Below are positions 24,512 to 36,130 of a stretch of 64,000 nt of DNA, piece by piece. Under the pieces are notes generated by a model. It was not told the origin of the DNA and made no database searches. It was given only the letters and a program-made list of their open reading frames with translations. The stretch comes from Brachionus rotundiformis (lineage: Eukaryota; Rotifera; Eurotatoria; Ploima; Brachionidae): positions 124,001 through 188,000 of the forward strand of contig JAESIW010000154.1 of NCBI GenBank assembly GCA_016802295.1, given 5' to 3'. Every line of letters begins with the position of its first letter. The first letter of the stretch is position 1. The position numbers were made by a program, and so were the translations under genes.

Positions 24512-25661
24512 TTTTGAATTTAAATTTAATTTTTAAATTCTGAACAAAGTAGCCATTTTTTAATAAGCGTTTCAATGATGCTTATCATTAAGTATCATGA
24601 AATTCAATCTTTGAAAAAGGTGTTAGGAGAGAAATCGTTTGACTTAACTCCCAAGTAATTTGTTTATCTCTTTTTACATCTTTAAAACATGAAACCCGTT
24701 AAATAAATTGAATCGAGTTTTTTTTTTAATTCAGAATTTAGTTTTTGACACACTAGTTTTAACTGATAATTTTAGTTTTTTCTTAGTAGGCAACTATTAC
24801 AAATAATATAATTTTGAGTGCCAGAAATTACATTTTAAACTTCAACTGATAAAAACGATTCAAAAAAATTATTTGTGTGATAGAAAAGCGTGTGAAGTTT
24901 AGAAGAGATATATGTAAATTCCACTTTAAAATATTCAGAATAATGTTTTATTTTTATTTTATCTTTTATTTTTTATTAAAACAAAGAATTTTTACAAAGA
25001 AACGAATATTTTTCTTTTTTTTTAAGTTAAAATTTTCCTTGCAATATTTTTGAAAATTCTTAGCAGGAATTTTTACCAATATGACCATTTTGTTTGGATT
25101 TGGGGCTAATTTTCATTGGTTTCAATTGTTAAAATCTGAGATGAAAATTAGTTAAAATCAAACATGAAAAGTGCTTAACATTTTATCTCTTTTTTAAGAT
25201 AAAAACCTTAAATAGCAATAAAAGGCCTAAATTTTTTGTTTGAATAAACTAATACTTATTTTGCTATAAAAATGCACTTTAAAAAATACTTAATATTAGA
25301 AAACTAAATTCAAATAACAAACAAATTTAAAATAAAGAAACACGATCATTTAATCAAAAATATGCTTTTGAAACAATTTATTTAATACCAGCTAAGAGTT
25401 TTATTTCATCTCAAGACATGGCAAAGATGACAAAAAGTGATTTCATTTTTTTTTCCTATTTTTAGATAATCTTTTTTGGTAAGTTTTTCTTGTAAGTCCT
25501 TAAAAATTCATAATTTTTTATTTACATTTATAAAATTTATAAAGATCTTATACAATTAAATAGTTAATAACAAAAACACAACAATTTTAAATAAGTTTTT
25601 TAAGGAAGCTAAACCATTAATTAAATGGAATGGCAACAAGTATGAGCTAGAATGAAAAGTT
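24512..25661. other. Intergenic between MMP and MYRF
   Basis: AT-rich sequence; nothing recognised. It holds the MMP promoter side and the MYRF 3' end. Confidence 0.45.
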
Positions 25662-28600
25662 TTAACAAAGTCTATAAAATCTAAAAACATATTCTTTGAA
25701 GATAACATTTTTTGAATTTAAGCTGTATGACGGCAATGAACAAATGTCAACCGAACTGCCGGTTGATTCCATAAATATCCTAAAAACAAAATCAATGTGT
25801 AGAAAATAAGTTATAGGCGCATAAAACACATATTTTTTTGAATAGTTAAAAATATCTTTGTATATATTGAGGGTTGAGTTTAAACTCTGTTCATTTTCTT
25901 GTAAAATGTTTGAATCAAGTTTTGTATTGGGACACAATTGGCCATTTTTTTGCCCATCACAGTTTCTCAATATGAATCCTTGTCTTAAGCTAAAATTTTA
26001 AAATTAGAATAATTTAAAAAAAACTTAATTAAAACAAAATAAAACATACAAAAAAGCTAAATTAAATTGAATTTGAGTGTCTACATTCGAGCTTATCGGA
26101 ATAAAAAAATAATTAACTCCATTTATTTCTTCACAATACGGAGTGGTACAAGCACTACTTAGTGTTAAATTTACATATATAACTGGATTTTCTGAAAACA
26201 GAATCACACTCAAAATAGCGTTATCTAAAATTAAAAATATTGCTTAATCATCTAGAGAATAGAATAAGATAAAGAGTACTTAGGGTTGTTTTGGCGTTTA
26301 TGCTGGCACCGGTTGAATTGGATTCAAGACTTGACTCACCTAAATAAACAGCTTTGGCCGTGGCTAGCTCATCATCACTGGTATCAATCTGCTTTTTTGT
26401 CGCTTGTTATAGATTAATTTTTAAAATTATAAGATTTTTAATTAAGACTTACTTGTTGAATCATGACAGCAAAATTTACATTTGGTTTTATTACAAATAG
26501 GTGACACAATTACTGGAGGCATAAGTTTTGGGTAAAAAACTTTTTTAAAAATGTTTTAATGTATTGTTAAATTGAAAAGAGTGCTTTTGTTTGTATTTTA
26601 CATGATTCATTGAAGCCGCTCGAGCTTTCTTCCAATAGAGAGCTGTTTCCAAGTACATTAGGTCTAGTGTGATGCAAAATTTGTACAACTAGAATGCCAA
26701 CAATTCTAGAAATTAAAATTTAAATCTATTTAATTAACAAATTGATCAAATAAGTACCCTAGGGCGATTATCATTACAGAAAATGTAATCAAGAGTTTGA
26801 AAAACTTCTTATTCATGCAACAACTCTGAGCGTTTAATTCTTTCTTTTTTAAAGCCTTCTGATCATTTGTAAAATCTTGACTATCTCTTTTTTTGCTTGG
26901 ACAACAAAATCCTTCTGGTTTTTCTTTACTATTCTCGCTGATGATTTGCTCAATCTTTTCTATTTTTTTGTTCAAATTTTTTGTCTTATCATCAAGAGCA
27001 ATGACTGCACCAACACATTCCATGTGAATACGATTCTTAGAAAATTTTTTTCATGATCAAATAAATAAAAGACAAAATATTAAAAAATACTTTATTGACA
27101 TTTAAAAAATTATCAATTATTTGACCATTTGACAGAATCAGGTTTCCAGTCGGAACAACAGCATCAGGTATTATTTCTTGTACATTTTGAGCCAATACTC
27201 CATAATCGCTTGTCATACCGCCATTCAAATCGGTAAATTCTTTTTTGTAATCATATTTATAAAGCTTTAATTTCGAAACATTCTCAAGAGCTCTATTTGT
27301 GTCAACCTTAAATTTTTAAAAATTTTAATATCTCCAACCGATAACAAATAATTTGATTCAATCGACTGATTTGAATTATGATCTCACACAATTGAATTTA
27401 ATCAATTGCTATTCAAAATATAATAATAATTTCTATTACTGGTTCGATATTTTCTTTGACTCGCACATCAGAAGGTTGGATCATATTTCCCGAAAGCTTT
27501 AAATTGCCCAGAACAGTAAGCGCTTCCTCGGGATCGGCAGTGTTAATGCCAACATTTCCGTAAAATGAGTACTTTTCAATAGGCTTAAAGTCCTTGTTTA
27601 TCACATCATCTGATAGTTTGGATAAATTGTTTTGTTTAGTTTGGACTTGCTTTTCATCTTTAGATTCCTGCTTAAATTGACCTGGATTCACAGCCTAAAG
27701 AAATGTAAGATGCCAAAAGAATCTAAATCAAATTTGTTTTTTTTTTAAATTTACCCTGACTATTACTCTCTCTGAAACTGAGGAACACAAAGTGAATATC
27801 TTTCCTGAATCGGCTACAATTTGAATTTCGACAACCAGAAGAAAATATCTCTGGTCCGGGTTTGGAATAGTAAGTCCGGCCTTGTTTCGCTTTCGATTGT
27901 TGTTATTGGTGGTATGGGCAAAGTGAAGTCTCATTTTGGTTAATTTATTACTTTGTTCAGGGATAAATTTACACTCAGAAGGTTCAAAGTCCACTGGCTT
28001 GCGGTCCGAATCGGATTGTTTAATTTGTATTTTTTGTAAAGGTGCTTCTTGCTTAATGCCATAGAGTTGGAGAAGGAATTTGTTGACTCTATGAAATTCT
28101 GAATCTGATTTTTGTTTACAATAAGCTGGAATATTGTTCAATAATGTATGGGTAGTTATTTGAAAATGATTTTTTTTTTGGCAAATAAAGGCATCGTCAA
28201 ATTGGGAATAAAAAAATCCTTTATCGGCCTCCACTCGGAACACTGGTGGCTCACTAATTTAAAAATTTTAAATTAAAGCAAAATTTTTTATCTTTCTTAA
28301 TTTGATAATTATTCATTAAAATGAGACACCTAGATATTCAGGTATGCTCCAAACTGTCTTTTTTTCAAACTAAAACGAGATTCTAAAAATGCTTTTTTTT
28401 CGTATAAAACTCATTTTAAACGAAAAAATAGCTTCACATTTTATACTTCGTGAAAAAAAATTATCAGTATAATGATTATTCAAGAATCCAGTTTTTCGAC
28501 GTTTCGTAATAATAAAATTTTTCCCTACTTTAGTTTTTTATTCCAAAAAAGCTTCAAATCAGAAAAATGTTATAAAACATGGCACCATTGAAATTGAAAA

Positions 28601-29725
28601 CTTAAAAGGTAAAATCGAAATTTAAAAAAATTCTAATGATAAAGTTTATTAATCAAACAAATAAATTCAGATTCGAATAATTTAAATTTTTTTTTCAAGC
28701 TGTTAGATTTTAATAAAAAATTAACATACTTTTTTAGAAATAATAATTTCGATTATTAAATTATAAAAGGAAATACTCTAATACCTATAGAATTTGTTCC
28801 TCCAGCAACAAGATGCCTGAATAAAGAATTTTAAATTTAGACTATGTTTCTCATTTAATGCAATATAATTAACAAAATCAATTAAATAACTTACATTTTT
28901 TCATATCTATCAGTAAAAACATCAGCCCAATTGTCCCAATTCCAGTACGAAAAAGATATATTCTTTACATATTTACCTTTTGAATTAATTTTTAGTCTAT
29001 CAATCATTCTGTTTTTTGCTAATTCGTCATCTTTTGTTTCATTAAAATCCATTTTTTTTAGATTCGAATTATCACTAAAAGAATCATTAAATAGTTTTTC
29101 TTCCTTGACACTTAGATAAAAATCATCAGTGTCTAATGGTTCATTTTCTTCAGTAATTAATGTCTCATTATCATTATTTGGTATCTTTTTCTTCATACCA
29201 GGAGAATAGCTGCTCCTTCTTTTAATTCTGGAATTTTTTAGTAATATTTCAAATTGATTGAAATGTTTACCTATTCGAACCTGGTAAGCTATTCAACTCG
29301 TATGAATAGCTTTGTTGAATTGATGAGCATGAATCGGGTAGATCTTTAATGATAAAAAATTCAGTGATTTTGCTAGACTGACAATGAATCAAAAACTTAC
29401 AAGGTGAACCATTTGAAGTTTGCATTTCTGGTGAAGTGTCAGTACTATTTGATTGATAGTAGCTTGAATTTGAAACAGGATAAAAATGCATATTCATACT
29501 TCGCTTGAGCTCGTTGGCAATGGCTGAAGGAGACGTAGGAGACTCAATATTTCTTAAGATAAATTTTATTAATGAATTTTCTAGATTTTAAAGATTTTTC
29601 TGTTACATATTGTATTCGTTGTTGTTGAAAAGAGGTCCTATTTGTCCGATATCAAAAAGTTCGGACTGGTTTTGAATGATGAAGTCCGCGCTACAGCCCG
29701 TTGGCAGAGTGTAAACTTTGTCCAT
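25662..29725 (-). CDS. MYRF: Myelin regulatory factor, membrane-bound self-cleaving transcription factor
   Basis: Fourteen exons: 29725-29607, 29552-29401, 29343-29271, 29227-28895, 28816-28785, 28242-27755, 27694-27440, 27306-27091, 27035-26758, 26705-26602, 26512-26453, 26402-26280, 26224-26050, 25989-25662. Predicted length about 911 aa. After a short Ser-rich N-terminus comes the Ndt80-like DNA-binding domain (DADKGF-like EADKGF, DDAFICQKKNHFQIT, NPDQRYFLLVVE, SERVIVR). The intramolecular chaperone domain contains the Ser-Lys dyad PSDVRVKENIEPV, then DYGVLAQNVQEIIPDAV. A single membrane span follows (KLLITFSVMIIALGIVGILVV), then a Cys-containing lumenal C-terminus ending FRFYRLC. MYRF trimers sit in the ER, cut themselves and release the N-terminal factor to the nucleus. 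The family drives glial and developmental gene programmes. The protein is shorter than vertebrate MYRF (about 1100 aa), mainly at the N-terminus. Confidence 0.93.
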
Positions 29726-32391
29726 GTGAAAATTTTTCAATCACTTTTGAACAGATTTTTTTTATATTTCTAAAATTATTAAAATTTAAAGCTCTGAGAA
29801 ATATAGATTTTCTTAAAAAAACAAAAATTATATGAACCGAAATTTTCATAATTTAAAAATAATTTTTATTTAAAAAAAGGTAAACCTTTTTAAATAAAAC
29901 ATAATAAATTAAATTTCAAGATTTTGTAAATACGAAAACCTACCTTTATACCTTAAGAATTAAATTGGAATCATGAGATTTTTAGATTTATTAAAAGAAA
30001 TAAAAAACATTTTGAAATAAATAGACTTGAATCTAAGCAGACACTAATTAAAAAATATACATAAAATAGGTTAACTATGACTTAAATCGCGCTTCTCACT
30101 TTTAAATCACTTTTTAAAATTTCAAATTTACGTTCTTACTAATCTTAAGAATAACTGCACATATAATTTTTTTTAAACTGGTTTTTTATTTTTTTTCATA
30201 TTATAATTTTTATATAACAAAAGTGAAAATATAGTTTAAACAATCGAGAAATAAAGCTTTTTGAAGTTTGTAGACATTCATCTAAAATAAATAGGTATAT
30301 ATTATTTTGAAAAAAATTGTATTATATAAATATGACATTAACTAGAAAGTAAAACTAAATTAAATAAAAAATTTGAATGTTTAAATAGCTTTTGAATTTC
30401 CATTTTGGATTTATTTTATCTAAATTAAATGTGATGAATAATGGTTTTAAAGACATGGGATATTTTAGCTAAAAATTTAATTGTGTCGAGTCTTTTTTAT
30501 TAGGTAAAAATTATCCGAATAAAAAATACATCTCTAATGTAATCCTAAAGGATATTTAGAAAATCTTGTTAAAAATCTTGAATAAAAGAACAATCTATTA
30601 ATTATTCTAATTAATCTAAAAATTAATCATTTTCAAAAAATTATATTTAAATGAAAATGGAATTTGTTTTTTTTATCGATCTGAAATTGGTACAATAAAC
30701 GGAATTAAATTTAAATATGATTGATTTTGATATCAAAATTATTATCTAGTAATTTTGGTCTTTAAATAGTTTGTTTTTTTAAGTATTATTGCAGGTTTCA
30801 TATCTTGAAATAATCTAAAAATAAACTGGTTAACAAATATTTATTTTTTCAAATTCTTTTAGTTTTTTTTCAAGTTTTATTAAGGCATATCAGAATATAA
30901 AGTCAATTATAATTTGTACCCATTAATCCTAATTCTGAACTAAAAGACAAAAATAATGAAATAAAATTAAAAGTATGAGAAATTCCTAATTCACTTTCAA
31001 TTGTTTTAAATTTAAAACAATTAATTTCCTTTAATAAAAAATGCATTTGAATTTAAAAATTAAAAGCTTTTCGGTCTTTAAATATTCAAGCTATGTTTAA
31101 TGAAATAATCATGTTTTAAATGTAAGGGTATATAATTATATCATATCTATGATAATCGAAAAAACTTGATTTAGCTCTCCCATAATTTAATTTTGACGCC
31201 GGACCTTTAAAATTTACCTAAAAATTCTAATTATTAAATAATATTAAAATTCTAATAAATAATGATTGATTTAATCTAAAAAGATGAAATATTCTCAATT
31301 AAATGTTAGATAATATTTGAAATAATTTATAAAAATATTTCAAATGGATATTGGAAAGATAAATAGATTTTAGTTCATGATTTTTATTTAATACTGGTCT
31401 TTAATTATTCATCTTATATTTTTAAATATGTTAAATTCGATTTACCAAATTAAACAAATTAATAATATTATGTAAAGTGCCATTACAGGATTCTAAAAAG
31501 TGGCTTTTGAAATTTTGCAAGAATTTATAATATGTATTTTTGTCTTCAGAAAAATTTGATAATGCAAAAAAAGACTTAATTAGCCGGTATAATATTTTTA
31601 ATAACAATAATATGTAATTAAAAAACTAAAATACTGAATAAGGAACAAAATAAAAACATTTATTTTTTTTTTGTAATTAATGTCAATTACATTTAAATTG
31701 ATCACTACTTTAATATATTAATACATGAATGATTGAAATGAAACTCTTATACAATCATAAAGCCTAAATTAATTATTAAATAATCCTAAAATGTTCAATA
31801 AAATTTGAGACTTTGAAATTTATTTTATCGTTTTTGGTTTGTTTATCAAATTAAAACTTTTGATTTAACCTTTGTATAAATTAATGTAGCCTTATCTCTA
31901 TTTCGATACAGACAAACAAATCGATCTCTAAACTAACGTTTTATTTGAATAATTTAATTTATATAATTATTAATAAAAAATATATTTTTAGATTGCATTG
32001 AATAATTTTTAAAAAATGTTAAAATTTCTTCCAAAAAATAACTTCATTATCTTCATAATTTTAGAGCTTGAATATTTCATATATATTTGAAAAAATGAAA
32101 AGAAATTTTTGAAATTTTTATCAATTTGCACAATTATTCAGACATGTGCCATATTTATGTACCTTAATGCAGTGTTTTCAATCTGCACGAGTTTTTAAAA
32201 TGAAACTACTTCATGTATGGTAAGAAAATGCTAAACTCATATTTTTTCTCTTATTTTTCGTTTTAATAAATGCAAAATTTAATCTTAAAAACTTAAAACT
32301 TTTCTCTTGGCCAACTGTATCCCATTTAATCAATAGTATTAATCAATCCTTTTACTTTAGATTATTTTTCATAAATAATTAGAGTCAAAAC
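29726..32391. other. 2.7-kb intergenic region
   Basis: Divergent spacer between MYRF and RPS15. No exon recognised. Near 32297 a pyrimidine tract, ACTTTTCTCTTGG, about 95 bp before the RPS15 ATG, could be a 5'-TOP start site, which is typical of ribosomal protein genes. Confidence 0.45.
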
Positions 32392-33107
32392 ATGGTAATT
32401 ACATGTGACTAATTTAAAACAAGGTATATTTAATATTTTTAAAGGCTGAAGTATCTGGTTCAATCGAAGAGGCAATTGAATTAAAGAAGAAACGTGCCTT
32501 CCGAAAATTTACCTACAGAGGAATCGACTTAGATGCTCTTTTGGACAAATCAAGGTAATTTGACTGCCCGATCCATATCATGCATATGTATTACCCACTC
32601 TAATAATACGAATTATTTTTGTGGTTGCAACATATGCTAAAAAATCATTAATTGACCAAAAAGATTCTAATTTCGACTTGAATTAAAATCTTTTTTTATT
32701 GAAAACTTCAATTAAACAATTTAAATAAAAAAGAATCTAAAATTTTGACTAATTTTAGTGACGAATTAACCCAATTGTTGAATGCTCGTCCAAGAAGACG
32801 CTATAACAGAGGCTTGAAGCGCAAAACTTTGGCTCTGTTGAAAAAACTACGAAAGGCCAAAAAAGAAGCTCCACCATTGGAAAAGCCAGCCGTAGTCAAG
32901 ACCCATTTGAGAGACACCGTCATCATACCAGAAATGGTCGGATGTATGGTGGGTATTTACAATGGAAAAACTTTCAACCAAGTCGAAATCAAGGCTGAAA
33001 TGATCGGTCACTATTTGGGTGAGTTCAGTTTGTCTTACAAACCAGTCAAGCACGGTAGACCAGGTATTGGTGCTACTCACTCGTCTCGTTTTATTCCACT
33101 CAGATAG
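32392..33107 (+). CDS. RPS15: Ribosomal protein S15 (uS19)
   Basis: Small-subunit ribosomal protein of 153 aa (human 145). Three exons: 32392-32394 (only the ATG), 32445-32554 and 32759-33107. Intron 1 (50 nt) falls directly after the start codon; intron 2 is 204 nt. The sequence KKKRAFRKFTYRGIDLDALL, NARPRRRYNRGLKRK, VIIPEMVGCMVGIYNGK, EIKAEMIGHYLGEF and PGIGATHSSRFIPL is essentially identical to animal uS19. The protein binds the 18S rRNA head of the 40S subunit near the decoding site through its C-terminal tail. Codon use is less AT-biased than in the neighbours, as expected for high expression. The gene converges with the LRR receptor gene, leaving 165 bp between stops. Confidence 0.98.
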
Positions 33108-33272
33108 ACGACGAGCTGTTTTTTGAAAAAAAAATTGCTTCGTTCGATTCTGATCATTGACAACATCAACATCAAATTGTAATTTATTAATTTTTTTGAT
33201 CGAATGAACAATTTTTTATCAAAAAATAAAAATAATTTCAAAAAGCCAAATTTTATTTAAATTAAAAAAAAA

Positions 33273-35891
33273 TTATAATTTCTCAAGATTAAAACTATCT
33301 TTGACAACTATTCTTGATTTTTTCTTATAAAATATCCATGCACCAACACCAACAGCTGCAACAAAAAACACCGATAGACTAATGGACAAATATAGTACCA
33401 AATTGGACTCTTTATCTTGAGGTTTAAATGTTGTTTTGTTTGAAAGAATGTCAAAAGAAGTTGTTATAATATTTTGATTCATGGACTCAACTTCTGTTAT
33501 GATTGTCATGGTAGATGAGGCTTCTGTACCTATAAGCGTTGATTCATTGATAAGACATGTATTGTCCAGTCTTTGACAGCTGATTGCTGGACTGCAGCTA
33601 CTTCCGAAACACTGGTCAATTTTTTTGGCTAATTCTAAGGTACTGTTTAAATCTCTCACACAATTTGGAATGTATTTCAAATCCGGATCATTAGCTAGTT
33701 GTTCAAAGTCTATCGATCTGTAAATCCAATATACTGCACAAGTGCATCTAAGTCCATTTGGCTGATTTAAATTTTCATAAAAATAAACTCTTGTTTGGGA
33801 ACTTATGCCAGCATAGAAACAAATCGTGTCATTTAGAGTTAATTTATTTCTTATTAAATTGTTATTTCCAAAATAGACTCTTTCAATATTTTTATTCCAT
33901 AGCCAGTTTATTTCTGAATTGCTTAAATTGATAGGGTTGCTGCCAACCAAGTTTGGCAAAGCATCAAAATAGCTATCTATAATACTGTCAAAATTTACAT
34001 TATCCAAGCGGATAATTTTCAAAGGAAGTCGAGACAAATCAGCTGAATTAATGTACCTAATCAAAGAGTTAACTATTTCAATCTCTGTTGTTTCTTTAAA
34101 AAGCCATGGATTTAGAAAATTTGCGTCAAGATCCAACCCTGGATAAAAGCTGTAGAAAAAATTGGTGATTTTTACTCGTTTAACTTTGATAGAATCAATT
34201 ATCGATTCTGAATAAAATTTGGGCTTTTTTGATCTGCTGTCCAATTGATTGATTACAAGCGAGTCTATTTCTGATCCTTGGAAAATCTTGGTTGATAAGC
34301 TTGATTCAAAGTAGCAGTTTTTAAATTCAAAACTGGAAAATTTTGTAAATCTGAAGCTATAATTAGTTAAGTTAAGTACAGAATTTTCGATGATAAAGCG
34401 AAATTTGACATTTTTTGAAATTATAGTGGAAAAAATATCGGTTCCAAAATCAAAAATATCAGAAACAAGAACAGTAGCTTCAGAGTTTAAATTCAAATTT
34501 TTCATAGAATCAATAGTCCTAATGGAACTTCCTTTGAAAGAAACATAATCCCATGCATACTGGCTGCTTAAATCGCTTGGAATAGATCCAATCAATTGGT
34601 TCGAACATTCGAGTATGTTAACTGATCCAATGCTGCAGGTGCAAAATTTTGCATCTTCATCTGGGTTGAGAAAACACGTCTGATTTGATGCTTGTGTAGG
34701 TAAATTTGTAGAATTTTGAACCAAGGGCTGACTACATTGTTGGATTGAATTTTCATTATCACATAAATTTGTTTGTTCTTCTATCAAAGTGGGATCTATA
34801 TCGAAACAGTGGAAAGGAAACAATCTTGAGTATTTAGGATCATTTTTGACCAAGAGAAAGTAATCTTGGTAATTTTTATGCAACCAGTTGATCACACAAC
34901 TACATGGCAAATAAAAATCAGGCGAATCTAGTTCAAAGTCAAAAAGAGCTATCAATTTGTTATCAAATGGAAATTCGGAAAAAATACATAAATCAGAATC
35001 ATAATAAGGAAATAGCTTTCCATCGAATACAATGTCAAAATATTTGGAACCATCTCGGTTTAAGTATTGCATCCATTCCATACTTTTGCTGAGAAAATTT
35101 TTTAAATCAAACTTCATTAAAGAAATTCTGTTTAGATTGGAAAATAGACTCAGACTTTGTCCATCTATTTCTTCCAGATCGCATGAAAAAAAATTTATTT
35201 CTTGAACTTTTTCGAATATAAGCTCATTCAATAATGTCTCAGTATTAACTATGGTAATAAATTTATCCGAGCCATATTCCACATATAATCTCTTAACATT
35301 TATGTTTAAATCAGTCTGATTAGTGTCAAAGCTTGAATCGTATTTAACAGGATCCAAGCCAATAAAATACCAATCTACGACAGTTGAATTTTTAAATATC
35401 AATGGACAAAGTTTTGAAGTGAAGTTAACATTATAGAAATTTAAACGATCTAAATTCAGATCGGAAAACATGAAGGCATTTTGAATATTCTCTTGGCTGA
35501 TAGAACATGTCACATTGTGAATGAAGGATAGATTCGACTCATAGATAAAAAATGAAAATTTTCTATCAGGATCAGTTATTTCTACAGAGCTAAAAGGCTG
35601 GAAGAAAGGGTCGAACGCAAAAAAATAGCCAACTTCGATTCTGGCATTTCTAGTAAGCTTGAGACCCCTCAAGTTTAGACTCGAATTGAATTCTAGCTTT
35701 AAATCCGGGTCAGGTTGAATAATTACTTCTTGATACTCAAGCGTTGTATTTCGAAAATCTAATTGATCTAATGAAGTAAATCTGTAGCAGAATAGTGATC
35801 TCCTAAAGAAAAAATAATCACAAAAAGGCTCCAGTCCAGTCTCCTGGCTACATACAATTGAAAAAGAGATTAAATAGAAGAATATCTTCAT
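33273..35891 (-). CDS. Large single-pass membrane protein with degenerate LRR/LRRCT units
   Basis: A single exon encodes 872 aa. Signal peptide about residues 1-15 (FFYLISFSIVC). The ectodomain has irregular LRR-like stretches and many Asn-X-Ser/Thr sites. One membrane helix lies near 825-850 (LYLSISLSVFFVAAVGVGAWIF), followed by a short basic tail. Two LRRCT-like cysteine clusters, PCSCVINWLH (about residue 330) and RCTCAVYWIY (about residue 730), each followed by NDP and a Cys-Asp, show that the ectodomain is two related halves. A Cys/Pro-rich linker sits between them. I do not recognise an orthologue; it looks like a lineage-specific adhesion or recognition receptor. No cytoplasmic signalling domain is present. 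A decayed fragment of a paralogue lies about 0.85 kb upstream. Confidence 0.78.
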   Translation of the reverse strand: MKIFFYLISFSIVCSQETGLEPFCDYFFFRRSLFCYRFTSLDQLDFRNTTLEYQEVIIQPDPDLKLEFNSSLNLRGLKLTRNARIEVGYFFAFDPFFQPFSSVEITDPDRKFSFFIYESNLSFIHNVTCSISQENIQNAFMFSDLNLDRLNFYNVNFTSKLCPLIFKNSTVVDWYFIGLDPVKYDSSFDTNQTDLNINVKRLYVEYGSDKFITIVNTETLLNELIFEKVQEINFFSCDLEEIDGQSLSLFSNLNRISLMKFDLKNFLSKSMEWMQYLNRDGSKYFDIVFDGKLFPYYDSDLCIFSEFPFDNKLIALFDFELDSPDFYLPCSCVINWLHKNYQDYFLLVKNDPKYSRLFPFHCFDIDPTLIEEQTNLCDNENSIQQCSQPLVQNSTNLPTQASNQTCFLNPDEDAKFCTCSIGSVNILECSNQLIGSIPSDLSSQYAWDYVSFKGSSIRTIDSMKNLNLNSEATVLVSDIFDFGTDIFSTIISKNVKFRFIIENSVLNLTNYSFRFTKFSSFEFKNCYFESSLSTKIFQGSEIDSLVINQLDSRSKKPKFYSESIIDSIKVKRVKITNFFYSFYPGLDLDANFLNPWLFKETTEIEIVNSLIRYINSADLSRLPLKIIRLDNVNFDSIIDSYFDALPNLVGSNPINLSNSEINWLWNKNIERVYFGNNNLIRNKLTLNDTICFYAGISSQTRVYFYENLNQPNGLRCTCAVYWIYRSIDFEQLANDPDLKYIPNCVRDLNSTLELAKKIDQCFGSSCSPAISCQRLDNTCLINESTLIGTEASSTMTIITEVESMNQNIITTSFDILSNKTTFKPQDKESNLVLYLSISLSVFFVAAVGVGAWIFYKKKSRIVVKDSFNLEKL

Positions 35892-36057
35892 TGTTTTTTT
35901 AATTTAGAAAATTAAAATAACTTATTGATATTAAAATTGCTGTCTTATCATTTAGTAAGATATGTTTTTTAAAATGAACATTCAAAATTAAAAGATAAAA
36001 TAGAATTTTTTAATTAAAAAAGATAAAAATTATAACTAAAAAACTAGGAAAAAATTT

Positions 36058-36130
36058 GCCCAGTGGGAGGATCGAACTCACGACCTTCGCGTTATTAGCA
36101 CGACGCTCTAACCAACTGAGCTAACCGGGC
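36058..36130 (-). tRNA. tRNA-Ile (anticodon AAU)
   Basis: A 73-nt cloverleaf on the minus strand. The acceptor stem GCCCGGT pairs with ACTGGGC (one G-U). The D arm is GCTCAGTTGGTTAGAGC. The anticodon loop CTAATAA gives anticodon AAT (inosine-modified in eukaryotes). The TTCGATC T loop is the internal B box. The T stem GTGAG/CTCCC has one U-C mismatch. No intron. Confidence 0.96.
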
